Shown one piece after another: positions 33,304 to 45,108 of a DNA stretch of 64,000 nucleotides. This DNA is from Miscanthus floridulus. Lineage: Eukaryota > Streptophyta > Magnoliopsida > Poales > Poaceae. Each line of letters opens with the position of its first letter. The first letter of the stretch is position 1. Location: positions 17,462,502 through 17,526,501 of the forward strand of contig NC_089591.1 of the NCBI RefSeq assembly GCF_019320115.1. Reading direction: 5' to 3'. The position numbers and the translations under genes are program-made. The notes beneath the pieces were generated by a model. That model searched no databases. It was not told the DNA's origin and saw only the letters and a program-made list of their open reading frames with translations.

Positions 33304-34620
33304 TTATGCATCCATCCAGATACTAGGGTAATATTTCTTTAAATATTTTCCATTTAATGCTCTGGGAAACATGACCCCTTCGAGGGTTTCTAGAATATAT
33401 GCGTTACCAGGAACAGACTGATTTATCCGATATGGACCTTCCCAATTAGGAGACCACTTTCCAAACTTTGAACTTTTAGTCCCAATCGGTAAAATCAATT
33501 TCCAGACCAGATCTCCATCGGCAAACTCCTTTACCTTCACCTTCTTGTCATACCATCTAGCTACTCTTTTCTTATTTTCTTCGATGCTAACTAGAGCCCT
33601 TAACCGATGACCCACCATATCTTCCAACTCATCCTTCATAAGAGTATCATAATCATCGGCTGTCAGCTGATTTTGAGAACGTATTCGCCTAGAGCCAATT
33701 TTAATTTCCCAAGGTAATACTGCGTCGTGTCCATATACTAACTGATAAGGCTGTTACTTTGGTTGCACCATGACATGACATCCTGATATGACCACAAGGC
33801 TTCATTTAATACTGTATGCCACCTCTTAGGATTTTCTTTAATTTTGCGCTTAATGAGTTTGATGATCCCTTTGTTAGAAGCCTCAGCCTGACCATTAGCT
33901 TGAGCATAATATGGAGAAGAATTTAAAACTTTAATTCCCATACCTACAGCAAACTCATCAAATTCTCCCGATGTAAACATAGTACCCTGATCGGTAGTGA
34001 TAGTTTGAGGAATACCAAATCGGTAAACAATATGCTCCTTCACAAAATCGATCATATTAGCCGACGTTCACCTTTTTTAAAGGAATTGCCTCAACCCATT
34101 TTGTGAAATAATCAGTAGCAACCAGAATAAATTTATGTCCTTTGCTCGATGGCGGATAAATCTGACCGATGAGATCGAATAGCCCATCCCCGGAACGGCC
34201 AAGGTTTAATTATAGGGTTCATAGCCGATGCAGGCGCTCTTTGAATATTACCAAACTTTTGACACCCCTGACATCCTTTAAAATACTTAAAACAATCTTC
34301 AAGAATAGTCGGCCAATAATATCCATTCCTTCTGATCATCCACTTCATCTTGAAAGCCGATTGATGCGCTCCACACACTCCTTCATGAATTTCACCCATC
34401 AAGCTTTTCGATTCATCACTGCTAACACATCTGAGTAAAACTCCATCTATAGTTCGATAATATAATTCATCATCGAGGAGCACATACTTGGTAGCTTGAA
34501 ACCTTATACGTCTTTCAACCTTTTTATACGGATCCTTTAAATAATCGACAATCTCCTTTCTCTAGTCATTGGTATCGACCGCCGAAGTTAGCACTTCCTG
34601 AATAGTCTGATACCCTAAAG
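33304..34620 (-). pseudogene. Element C integrase
   Basis: From right to left: an HHCC zinc-binding region (HEGVCGAHQSAFKM ... CQGCQKFG, within 34133-34483); a catalytic core with TTDQGTMFTS (second Asp) and ANGQAEASNKG (Glu), within 33738-34055; and a C-terminal region (33304-33639) with GDLVWK and NWEGPYRI of the GPF/Y type. The first catalytic Asp region near 34060-34180 is broken by frameshifts. Integrase would insert element cDNA into the genome. This copy is inactive as written. Confidence 0.85.
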
Positions 34621-34633
34621 CATGCTGAGCTAG

Positions 34634-36526
34634 TCAATTAGCCTCTTCATTATGCAGTCGAGAAATATGTTCAAGACGAAAATCTCTAAACCCTTTCAAC
34701 AATTGCAAACATCTTTCATAATATGAAATTAAAACTTCACTTCGGCATTCATAGATCCTAGCCAATTGATTTATAACTAGCATAGAATCACCAAAGATTT
34801 CAATAGCATCGGCACGTATCTCCTTCAGCAATTCTAACCCTTTTATCAAGGCTTGGTATTCAGCCTGATTGTTTGTCGACGTAGCAACAATCGGCAATGA
34901 AAACTCGTACTTCTTTCCTTGAGGTGAAATCAACACAATGCCGATACCTGCTCCTTCACCACATGTGGACCCATCGAAGAAAAGTGTCCAAGGAGCAACC
35001 TCCAGAGAGTCCACTGTATTACAATGCTGAGTGACAAAATCAGCCATAACCTGCCCCTTAACTGCCTTAGTCAATTCGTAACGTAGTTCAAATTCTGATA
35101 ATGCTAAAATCCACTTGCCGATTCTACCACTTAATATCGGCATCGACAGCATATACCTGACTACGTCGTCTTTGCATATGACCGTACATTCGGCAGATAA
35201 CAAATAATGTCTTAATTTGACACAAGAAAAGTATAAACATAGACATAATTTTTCGATGGCCGAATACCTTGTCTCAGCATCCACTAATCTTCTGCTTAAA
35301 TAATAAATAACACGTTCTTTCCCTTCAAATTTTTGAGTAAGAGCTGAACCGATAACGGTATCATCAGTTGACAAATACAACCTGAAAGGTTTCCCGTGTT
35401 GAGGTGGAACTAGCACTGGAGGATTTGTTAAATATTTCTTAATTTCATCCAGGGCTAACTGCTGCTTAGCTCCCCATACAAATTCCCGATCGGCCTTCAA
35501 TTTAAGTAACGGACTGAAAGCCTTGATCCTTCCCAACAGATTAGATATGAATCTTCTAATGAAATTAATCTTACCGATCAAAGATTGCAATTCAGTTTTA
35601 TTGGCAGGAGCAACCACCTTGTTAATTGCATCAATAGACTTCCTACTAATTTCAATGCCCCGCTGATGCACCATAAAACCCAAAAATTGACCTACCGATA
35701 CACCAAATGCACATTTATTAGGATTCATCTTCAATCCATGCTTCCTTGTGCACTCCAATATCTTTCGTAAATCGGCTAGATGTTTTGTGATATCTCCAGA
35801 CTTAATCATTACGTCATCAATGTAGATCTCCACTAATGTGCCGATGTATTCATGAAAAATAAAGTTCATAGCTCTTTGATTCAAACCAAACGTCATGACT
35901 ACCCATTCAAACAACCCTACATGACCTGGACATCTGAAAGCAGTCTTGGGAATATCTTCTTTAGCCATGAATATTTGATCGTAACCTGCATTACCATCCA
36001 TGAAGCTGATAATTTGATGTCCGGCTGCAGCATCAATCAACAAATCAGCAATCGGCATCAGATAGCCATCTATCGGTGTGGCCTTGTTAAGATTCCTGAA
36101 ATCAATACAAACACAAAGTTTTCCATTTTTCTTATAAACAGGAACCATATTAGAGATCCACTCTGCATATCGACACTGCCGAATAAACTTTGCCTCAATT
36201 AATTTAGTTATTTCGGCCTTAATGTCAGGAAGTATATTAGGGTTGCATCGGCGCGCTGGCTGCTGATGTGGCCGAAATCCAGATTTGATAGGTAACCGAT
36301 GTTCAACTATCGATCGGTCTAATCCAGGCATCTCAGTATAATCCCAAGCAAAACAATCTTTATACTCTTTTAACAAATCAGTCATTTGCTGCTTACACTT
36401 GGAATCTAACTTAGCACTAATAAAAGTAGGTCTTGGCCTATCGCCATCACCAATATCTACTTCTACTAAATCATCTGCCGATGTGAACCCTTGACCTAAT
36501 TTTCCATCATCGGCAAACCTATCCAT
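34634..36526 (-). pseudogene. Element C reverse transcriptase, RNase H and second RNase H-like domain
   Basis: A 630-residue open frame. N-terminal linker with MDRFADDGKLG and a DCFAWDYTEMPGLD segment; RT with CVCIDFRNLNKATP and catalytic VEIYIDDVMIKS (about residues 235-250); connection GQFLGFMVHQRGIE; RNase H with YLSTDDTVIGSALTQ; then a second RNase H-like domain, TLFFDGSTCGEGAGIGIVL and NNQAEYQALIKGLELL, as in the Tat lineage. The frame is intact throughout, the best preserved ORF in the window, but it is frameshifted relative to the protease: the upstream frame stops at the same point (36526) where this one opens. Confidence 0.9.
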
Positions 36527-37191
36527 TAAAACTCTTCTTCAGAACCGACTGCTTGGATCGGTGGAATTTCATAATCAGCAACTCTAAGGAACTCTTTTTC
36601 CCACACTTCTCCTGATATGCATTTAGTTCGCTCATAAGTATCTGATTCTGCCGATGCGATGATATAAGAAGAATCACCAGGAACAACCTCAATCTTATCC
36701 CCAATCCACTGTACAAGGCATTGATGCATTGTAGAAGGAACACAACAATTAGCATGAATCCAATCCCTCCCTAGAAGCAGATTATATGCACCCTTGTCAT
36801 TAATAACAAAGAACGTCGTCGGCAAGGTTTTGCTGCCAATGGTCAATTCAACGCATACTGTCCCTTTAGCCGGTGACACATTGCCTTCAAAATCCTTCAG
36901 CATCATATCGGTTTTGGTCAAGTCTTGATCTCCCTTACCAAGTTTCCGATACATCACATAAGGCATAATATTAATCGCAGCCCCTCCGTCGATAAGTATC
37001 TTAGATACAGGCTGCCCATCAACTCTGCCTTTCACAAATAAAGCTTTAAGATGATGTCTCTCATCATCAGTAGGTTTCTCAAAAACAGCCATCATTGGAT
37101 CTAGTGTCAACTGAGCTACTTGATCAGAGAGAACAACTTCATCCTCATTATCAGATAGTGCCAAAAACTCCATCGGCAACATGAATACCAT
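36526..37191 (-). pseudogene. Element C aspartic protease
   Basis: Protease domain with active-site region LIDGGAAINIMP (Asp-Gly-Gly, as in Tat-lineage elements), flap region and LLLGRDWIHA. In the same frame as gag upstream. It ends at TAA in EEEF, just where the RT frame begins one base off. Confidence 0.85.
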
Positions 37192-37347
37192 ATTAACATC
37201 TGCCGATGGACCCTTATTTTTGTGTTTTACCTACCACTGCTGATGACCGGACCTCTCATTGGAGGAATTTTCCTCTCGGTATAAGTCCTCCTAATGCTCA
37301 CGTTGCATCCTTCTTCTCTGTGTCTTTGTCAGACCCTCCGGGCACCA

Positions 37348-40236
37348 TCAAGGAAACTTGGTCTTCCAAACCGGCTGATAACAGGTCCTAGTTGATTCTA
37401 CACGGCGTATATTAGGGTCCCTGCAGAATATTTCTTCATTGGGAACTCTTGCGTTTGCCATCTCCTCAAGCTCCTCTTGATTCCTTGGAAAATATCCAGC
37501 GCATTTACCAAGCCTTTCATGTACACTAAGTCTGCCCCCCAGCCGATCATACACTGATGCTCTGCCTCTGATCGGTTCATTGATAAATAAACCCTGATTG
37601 CCAGGTTGAAACCTCCTTTCTGACCGATTGACCCCATAATAACCATTGCACTCAGGGCAATTTTCAACAGTTGGCAATTTAATACCTTCTTCCCAGCAAT
37701 GGATGAAAAATGGGCACCTCCAATGATTTTTATGCCGATACCATTCTTCCCGACGTCTCTCTTCTTGCTGTTGTCGATATCGGTCCTTATGCTGACGCCA
37801 ATCCTCCTGCTGCCTTAGATGGGTAATCACAATGCCAGGTCGAGGAGGGTTTTTGGAACTACTGCTTTCTCCCAGCAAACCCTTACTTTTCGCATCATCG
37901 GTAGTTATCCGATGTTAGGGATCTACTGATGCGTTCTTCTCAGCAGCTTCTGACATCAATACCTTGGTCTTCCCTTTGGCCTCCAACATATTTGCTGGAA
38001 AAGGGTGTTGATCAATTTTCATCGACTTCTGGGCCTTGGAAGTACCAAACTTAATTCTCCTAGATTCAATAGCCGATTGTAACTGTTGCCTGAACACCTT
38101 GCACTCATTTGTACTATGTGAAGTTGCATTGTGCCATTTGCAGTACAAGATCTTCTTCAACTCTTCTGCCGATGGGATCACATGATTAGGTGATAGCATA
38201 ATCTGGCCCTCTTGAAACAGAAGATCAAATATCTTGTCTGCCTTGGTGATATCAAAGGTAAACTTTTCTGGTTCTTTCTGACCAAAGGGACAAGATATCG
38301 GCTTTTTATTCTTAACCCACTCAGCTAAGCCGATAACTAGTTCTTCATCAGAATCAGAATCTCCTACTTCTTCAACAAATGATACTTTTTTACTCCAATT
38401 CTTTTTAGGCTCAAAAACCCTAGTATCTTGATTAGAGATCCTTTGCACAAGATGACTGAGGCTTTCAAACTCCTGAGAAGCATATCTGTCTTTAAGATGT
38501 GGTAATAACCCTTGGAAAGCCAGATCGGCAAGCTGCCGATCATCCAGCACCAGACTGTAGCACTTATTTTTTACATCTCGTAGCCTTTGCACAAAGCTTT
38601 CCACCGATTCATCATTACGCTGTCTCAACTTTACTAAATCGGTAAGCTTCTTTTCATGGATTCCAGCAAAGAAATACTTATGAAATTGTTTTTCTAGATC
38701 AACCCAAGTAATAATAGAATTTGGTGGTAATGAAATAAACCATGTAAATGCCGATCCAGACAAAGATGATGAAAATAATCAAACTCTTAATTCATCTCTG
38801 CTAGCTGCCTCTCCACATTGAATAATGAAGCGATTGACATGTTCCATTGTTGATGTATCATCTTGCCCAGAGAATTTAGTGAAATCTGGTACCTTGTACC
38901 AATTTGGGAGAGGAATTAAATCATATGCAGGAGGGTATGGAGTCCGATAAGAATAAGTATTGACCTTGGGTTTTATTCCGAACTGATCCTTCATAATCTC
39001 TGCTATCTTATCGGCCCAAAAAGCATTAGCCTCCTGCTGACGGACTGGCTAAATTTCTACGGGAGGTGCCTACTGATATCCTTCCACATATCTTTGTGGC
39101 CCACGATCTCCAGCAATCGGCATATTTGCCGTTACTGGTGGTCCATTATCCTGTTGGAAAGGATTCATCGGCTGAGCTGCCGATGCTTGATTCTGGAAAC
39201 CAGCTTGCATATGACCTTGTTGAATCCCTGTAACCTGCTGATTTTGCTGAACTGTATGTTGAACAGGTAACTATCCTGACCAACCATTATTAGAACTCAT
39301 CGGTACAAAACTTACCGATGGCTGGTAATTTGCTGACATTGTTGGATAATTATAGCCAGCTTGAGGCATGAACTGAACCCCAGTTTGACTCATAACAGGG
39401 GCTTTCTGCTGCATCGGCAGTAAGCTTGCCGATGGACTTGAACCGGGTGTTTGAACCAAAGGCATCTGGAAACCTCCTGGAGTTGGTTGCACAGTAGTTG
39501 CTGTGGCATATTGAGGCACTTGAGCCATCGGCGAAACAGCCGATGATATAGGAGCTTTTCCTACTGCATCAAACACTTGGGGTAACCCAGGATTGAAAGC
39601 AGATGACTCCGGAGGCATACCATATCCCCACCAATTAGTAGGAATCTGGCTATTCTGAGACACAGGGCCTGACATAGCTGATGCCACTAGATCTGTATTA
39701 AGCTGAACTCGTCCTCCTGGTAGCACCGGATCTGATCGTATCGGTGTAGATTGAATATTATGTAAGCCTACCAACACTGGAGGAGAAGTAACTTTTGTAC
39801 CCACAACGACCGAGGGAGCCGATGGAGTATTGACAGATGCCGGCTCTGGTTGGTGATAGGCAGGCCCAACGTAATGCGGTGACGCTTGTCCTTCTTTGAG
39901 AGTTCGAACCACAGCATTATGAACAGTATTGGACAGTACATTGGAATGACTAATCAAAGCATGATTTACTGTAGAATTAACCATCTCTTGAAGTTTACCA
40001 GGATTGGAGTCAAAGGTAACCTATCGAGGCAATGGCAAATCTTGCTTCTGGATGACTTGTCCACTCTTGTTCAGGCTAAATGATTTCAGACAAAGCTGCC
40101 TATATTCTTCTACAGCCTTTTCCATAGCCTGCCTCAGCTCTTCCTTAAGATCTTCTGATACCGTGATAATGTTCCCCGAATCGATCTCGGAATTGAACAT
40201 ATTGATCGGATTGATTGGTCCCACTAGGCGTGTCAA
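37348..40236 (-). pseudogene. gag: Element C gag
   Basis: One frame, broken by stops. N-terminus (40021-40236) with a Glu/Lys-rich helix, stop at 40021; a Pro/Gln/Ser-rich linker (39271-39984) ending in a stop; then the capsid with YDLIPLPNWYKVPDFTKFSGQDD, SGSAFTWFISLPPNSI, WVDLEKQFHKYFF and LRQRNDESVESFVQRLRDVK (37915-38994). Next is a zinc-binding-like C-terminus, CKWHNATSHSTNEC, and a second Cys/His cluster CPFFIHCWEEG...CPECNGYYG (37348-37878). Stops at 39271, 38779 and 37915 separate the blocks. The protease follows in the same frame after further stops. Confidence 0.85.
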
Positions 40237-40242
40237 AAGATG
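40218..40242 (-). other. Element C primer-binding site (primer not assigned)
   Basis: On the minus strand, just after the LTR, TTTTGACACGCCTAGTGGGA matches the leader shape GGCACGCCCGGTGGGACC seen in grass Tat-lineage elements, with a few changes. I cannot name the tRNA with confidence. Confidence 0.55.
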
Positions 40243-41011
40243 TGTTGATGCAAAAGTGGATCTGCAAACACAAAGGGCTAATACCCGAATCGATATCCAA
40301 AGCGTGCCAGTCGATTTGACCTGTTAATCGACAAGGATGAAGATACGAGCGCTTTGGTCCTGACAACAGCGATACGCCCGGAAGTCACGGCCAAGAGGTA
40401 CTCACACGGAACTTGAGAATCGCCGAAGGTCACACTGAAACTATGCAACTCATTGAATCAATGAGAACTCATAAAAAAGGAAAAATATGCAAATTGACGA
40501 AGTCGCCGAAAAGTAAGTAGATGCAAATAGTAGTAAAAATTGGTTTTGATATTGATTGATATATATTTATTACATTGCCCCTCACTCTATATTTATACCC
40601 TGATCTAAAGAGACATAACCAAACACAACTAGGACACCAAGTCCATATCTAAGGAAACACGTGACTCTTACATGAATCATACTCTAACAAATATAGAAAA
40701 GGAAATCAACTCCTATCTATTTCCCTACCCGTCTCAATTACGATGGAAATCTCACCGACCTCCTTTCCATCAGCATACTTCCTGTTTCATTAGCAGTAGT
40801 CTTCAAGCCTTCCTTCATCGGCATCGACAATAACATCTCCAACCTTATCGGCAACGCCCGAGTCTAAATCAACCTTTCTATCGATCACCACCATTCATCG
40901 GCAACCATCTTTACAAGCTGATTTTCATCGGCTGTCAGCGTACACAGTAACTTTCCTCTGCCGATTAGCCCACTCTGATCATTTTGACACGTGCAAAAAA
41001 TGGTGTCAACA
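40243..41011 (-). repeat. Element C 5' LTR (transcriptional)
   Basis: TATA box on the minus strand at 40590-40597. About 18-20 substitutions against the other LTR by eye, mostly transitions. Two of its ATCGGC sites have changed (ATCAGC, ATTAGC). Confidence 0.92.
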
Positions 41012-41016
41012 GGGTT

Positions 41017-41852
41017 ATTGTTCAGGATTCTGGATCTGCCGTCTGAAGACTGGTATAGCCATTGTATCTCTTTATTTATGACTTTGTGCTACTTCAAGGT
41101 CATGTTGCTATTTATTATGTTCCAAGTTTGCTCTAGTTATATACTTGATATAGTTGTGATTGATAATGAGTTTATGCATATGTTCACAAAGCGCTTAGCC
41201 CAAGACGCCCGTGGGTTAAGTGGTCGACATTATGTAAGCATCAGTGCTTAGATATTGTTTACATGTGGATTGCATTCTGCACTCTAGGTCATGTGGTAGA
41301 TCGTGGATGTGACACTCCCATTGAGTCCTTTATAGTCCACTCACCATTTGTAGAGCAAGTAGAACACGGTTGCGAAGGGAGACAAGCTCTGTTCTTGATC
41401 TTCCTTAGTAATTTTCCTTATGCATAGATTCAAAGTTAATTATGCTATAGATGAGAGTGTATATACTTGGGTGTACAAAAGACTTAGTAAATAAGGAATG
41501 ACTTAGGAATCTTTTGCTCTTACCGAATCTCCTGCCTAGCCATACTACATTTTATGAGTTTCTATTTCTATCTCTGAAATTATTATCAATGCTTCATACT
41601 TATCATTTATTTATCATTTGACTTACCCCTGCCATAGCATGAGAGTGGTTTTATCATAAGTATATATATTTGTCAATATCTCTTTGCCAACAATCCCATA
41701 GCTCCTCCTATGGATAAAATATAAATAACGATACTCGGTATACTCCCGGGATGAAATGCTACAATGGTATATTATTTGTGCGCTTGTGGATACTTTACTT
41801 TAACATATATAATTTTCTCTGAGTTTACAAGTGTCATTAATAATTACCAACC
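41017..41852 (+). repeat. Element D 5' LTR, right segment
   Basis: Resumes after the second GGGTT copy. It carries the GCGCTTAGCCCA, GTGCTTAGA and GTAGTCCA-like order of the B LTR and ends ATTACCAACC (decayed ACCAACA). Confidence 0.75.
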
Positions 41853-41860
41853 ACGCATTT

Positions 41861-41880
41861 CTGGCATCATGCTAGGGATG
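41861..41880 (+). other. Element D primer-binding site, decayed tRNA-Asp type
   Basis: CTGGCATCATGCTAGGGATG is at the same distance from the LTR end as in B and resembles TGGCGCCGTTGCCGGGGAT with several changes. Confidence 0.55.
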
Positions 41881-42893
41881 ACAACTTAGTAAAGAGTTAT
41901 GCTAAGAAATGTCAACACTAACCCTTGCAAGGAAAATATTCAAATTTTATTGGGAATGTTAGGAGATCATTCGTAGAAACAAATCAAGGTTTGAGGTATT
42001 CTTCAAAACAATTTTGCACATCTTTGCCTAAACCTTGTTGAAAGTTTGAAGTAGTGGTGAATAATAAAGGCATATTATTTAAAACATAGGATATAGATTG
42101 ACCTTTAACTCCATGGCAACACTATCCTTACTTTGAATCATTTGTATACTCCTTTGGGTATGTGTTGTCTACTAATCCCTTGTAGAGAAGAAATAATGAG
42201 AGGAGCAGAAGGTCTAATCAAAATGCCAAGAAAGAACAAAAGATGGCATGATGGAAGAGTGAGAAAGGAGTGCAACATATGAGACAAGATGCTCATGAAC
42301 AACTCAAGATGCAAGGACAGGAAAGGACCACCGAAAGTCATCTACCCTTCATCATATGGTGTCATCACGCTCCAATGATGAAGGTAACATTTTAAGGTAA
42401 GTGGTCATCATTTTCCTCTTGATCTTCGTATGCACATAAATGAAGACACAAACATGTTCAAGTTGCAACTTTGCTTGATCCAACCTGATTAACTCAACAT
42501 GTCTTATTCCTTAAGTTTGTTCATAGCACCACTTTCTTGATCTTAGTCTTAACCAAATGAGCTAAAATGTTGCATATCTTATCTTTGGAAGATGATAGTC
42601 ATAGTCATGAAAAGTTTGATACATTATATAAAGATGACAATCCTTCCATAGGTTAAGCAACTCCATTCTATTTTTCATAGTCCAAAATGCTACATTCATG
42701 CTCATCCTCTTGATCTTATCACCCATGCTATAAATGAACAATGCACACAACATCAATCTTATCATGATTCAATGTGCCTAAGGCTAGAGAATAATAAATA
42801 AGGTTTTGGTTCTATTGGTCTTTTCCCACCAACAGAGCCCATGCACTTGATCTCTACCTTGTCTTTATGAGCAGAACACACTTCGAGCAAAGT

Positions 42894-42913
42894 GTGGGGG
42901 AGTTGATCCCCCA
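42894..42913 (+). other. GGGGGA-loop-TCCCCC dyad
   Basis: GGGGGAGTTGATCCCCC (42896-42912) is a 6-base perfect stem with a 5-base loop, preceded by AAAGTGT as in the true polypurine tract of B. Confidence 0.6.
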
Positions 42914-44145
42914 AATTCTACAAGTGAAAGTTTTGAACCGGCAATTATGATGCACACAAGATGTCGCCAGTTTCTACTATTGATGGTTGACTTCGAAACA
43001 CTAAACAATGAATAGGAACAAGTCAAGAAAGGAAGCACCTATCAAACCAATATCAAACTCAAAATCAAGATGAGTTTGATAGAAGAAGGTGGCACCACCA
43101 TTGGAAACTCCACCAATGGAAGCGCCACCATAAGAATCCTCATCTTCAAGAGCAAACCGAGTGGGCATCAAGGAGGACGCATGTCTTTCTTTGGCTGAGG
43201 GTATCATTGACTCTCAGGTAGCCTACCACTAGCTTCGATAATAGACTTGCAACCATTGAAGAGACAAATGCTATCATACAAGGTATGTTTACATAATCAT
43301 ACGCAATGGTAGGTAAGCATGGGACACGAGATGGCCAGCCTCCAACTAACAACAGCAACAGCAAAATCAAAATTGGGAGGCTCTGTTCCAGCACCTCCAC
43401 ATTCGGCCACCTCGTTGAGCAACCACGACAACAACCATCTTGGGGGAGAAGGCATCCTCCGTGTATCTAGATAAGTATTTTTTTCCTTTTATTATTCTTA
43501 GTTTGCTTTATATATATATATATTAGAAAATAGATGAATAACTAAAAACAAAATAAAAAGTTATCTTTATAGAATATATATAGTTATAATGCATGAACTA
43601 AAAATGAAAACAATATAAAAAGAGTGTGTCTGGTTTGCTTTAATTTCTTTAAGAGCTAAATAAATAAATAGGGACTCTCTACATAATCTCTAATGGAAAT
43701 GATTAATAGTTGCTCTAGTTGTAATTGCTTTCAAGTACCTAGTTTTTCAGTCTAGAATTTTCTTCGAGTTTTGGATAAGATTGTTTTGACTATAAGGATT
43801 TACACTGAACTTGAAAACTCGTGGGTAGCATATGCTTGATCTAAGTCTAGGTAATTGATAGATATGATATAAGAAGGTCTGAAGTTGTTGTTATTTGTTA
43901 CAAGTGACACTAAAATTCTGGAGATTTATCTTCTGAAAAACACAAAAATGCTATATGATGAGTTCATAGTATGACAAAGCTTGAATTCCTACTAGAGCCA
44001 TACATGTTATTTAGGCTAGGAAATCTTCCATATATATGATGCTTGCTTTTGCATTGAGTTTTGTCAAGCTTTGTTGACCCTTATGAGAGGTTTGTCATGC
44101 TCTTAAAATCAAGATCACAGTACACACCACCCACATATGCACTAC

Positions 44146-44275
44146 TTCCTACACTGGGGGTAGGCACAAAAACATGTCCATTACATTTAGATCCACCCAA
44201 AAATGTTTTATTCCTACACTGGGAGTAAACACCAAAAACATGCTTGATAGATTTTTCATCCACCAAATAAATGCT
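44146..44275 (+). repeat. 65-base tandem duplication, two diverged copies
   Basis: TTCCTACACTGGG starts both 44146-44210 and 44211-44275, each followed by a CACAAAAACATG-like word and a TCCACC end. A related single unit is at about 3970-4035 in element A. Confidence 0.7.
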
Positions 44276-45094
44276 CCAAGTTCTTGTTACTATCTCTCAA
44301 AAGTTTTGTTGCAAAGAAGAGGCATGGGCTATGCAAAAGTTATTCATAAAAAATAGAAGAAGAAAAAAATAGTTGAAAAAAGTTGAGAAAAAATGGACAA
44401 GTGTCCGAGATATCTAAAACAATGGGTAATCAGATGCCCGCCTAAAAAAGAGAAAGAGATGAATAATATAGCCCATGTTTTCTTGTAAAAATATTTTCTA
44501 AGTTTCAAAAGAGAGATAAGTTTTCAAGGAGCAAAGTAGAATTAGGTTAGCCACCATATATATATTCACACACATGCACATCTTGATTTGATTGTATGAT
44601 TCAACTCTCTTTAGGATCCGTTGTTTGACTTTACAATATATACATTGCAAGTATGCTCTCGCTTTCTCCCTACCTATGAACTCCACATAAGCTTTAGTGG
44701 AAGGAAGAGATACGGCACAACATCATTTTATGCCTTGGTGAGGATCCACAAATACCACATATAATGAGAGACTTGAGAGTGTCATACAATGGAATCTTCG
44801 GAGTTTGATTTTGAAAAACTTACAAAAACTCTAGGAACAATGGTGGAACAAAGAACTTGAGACATAGTGCTTGACTTGATCAATTCTGTCTTTCAATTAC
44901 TCAAGACCCAAGTGAAGGCTAAGAAGCCCCATAGTTTAAGGTAATATGGGTAAGTTTGAAAGTCAGATTAGTTTATTCTAATCTAGAGGAGAATTTTTGA
45001 TTGAATGCATGTGTACTTTTGAGGAGTGAAAACATTGTAGCAACTCCTCATCCATTAGCTGAGTTTGGCTTTGCTCAGGGACTAGCAAAGGTTA

Positions 45095-45108
45095 AGTGTG
45101 GGGGAGCT
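45095..45108 (+). other. Element B polypurine tract
   Basis: AAGTGTGGGGGAGCT immediately before the 3' LTR start TGTCGACGG. Confidence 0.75.

Larger units (their letters stand above)
28683..41011 (-). mobile_element. Element C: Tat-lineage Ty3/gypsy element with antisense gene
   Basis: LTRs begin TGTTGATGC and end TGTCAACA in + orientation (770 and 769 bp, about 97-98% identical by eye), with an exact GGGTT target duplication. TATA boxes in both LTRs and all gag-pol genes read on the minus strand, so the right-hand LTR is the transcriptional 5' LTR. Order on the minus strand: gag, protease, RT, RNase H, a second RNase H-like domain, integrase; then a plus-strand gene before the 3' LTR. Dual RNase H and an antisense ORF are known traits of the Tat lineage. 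It is the youngest LTR pair here by identity. Confidence 0.92.
41881..45094 (+). other. Internal non-coding region shared by elements D and B
   Basis: No gag, protease or RT. It begins as D internal sequence and ends as B internal sequence; I cannot place the switch. It holds two GGGGGAG...CCCC motifs (42896-42912 and 43440-43460), the second followed by AGATAAGTATT; TATATA runs near 43510 and 44560; a 65-base tandem pair (44146-44275); and an A-rich stretch (44345-44400) like that of element A. Confidence 0.6.
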
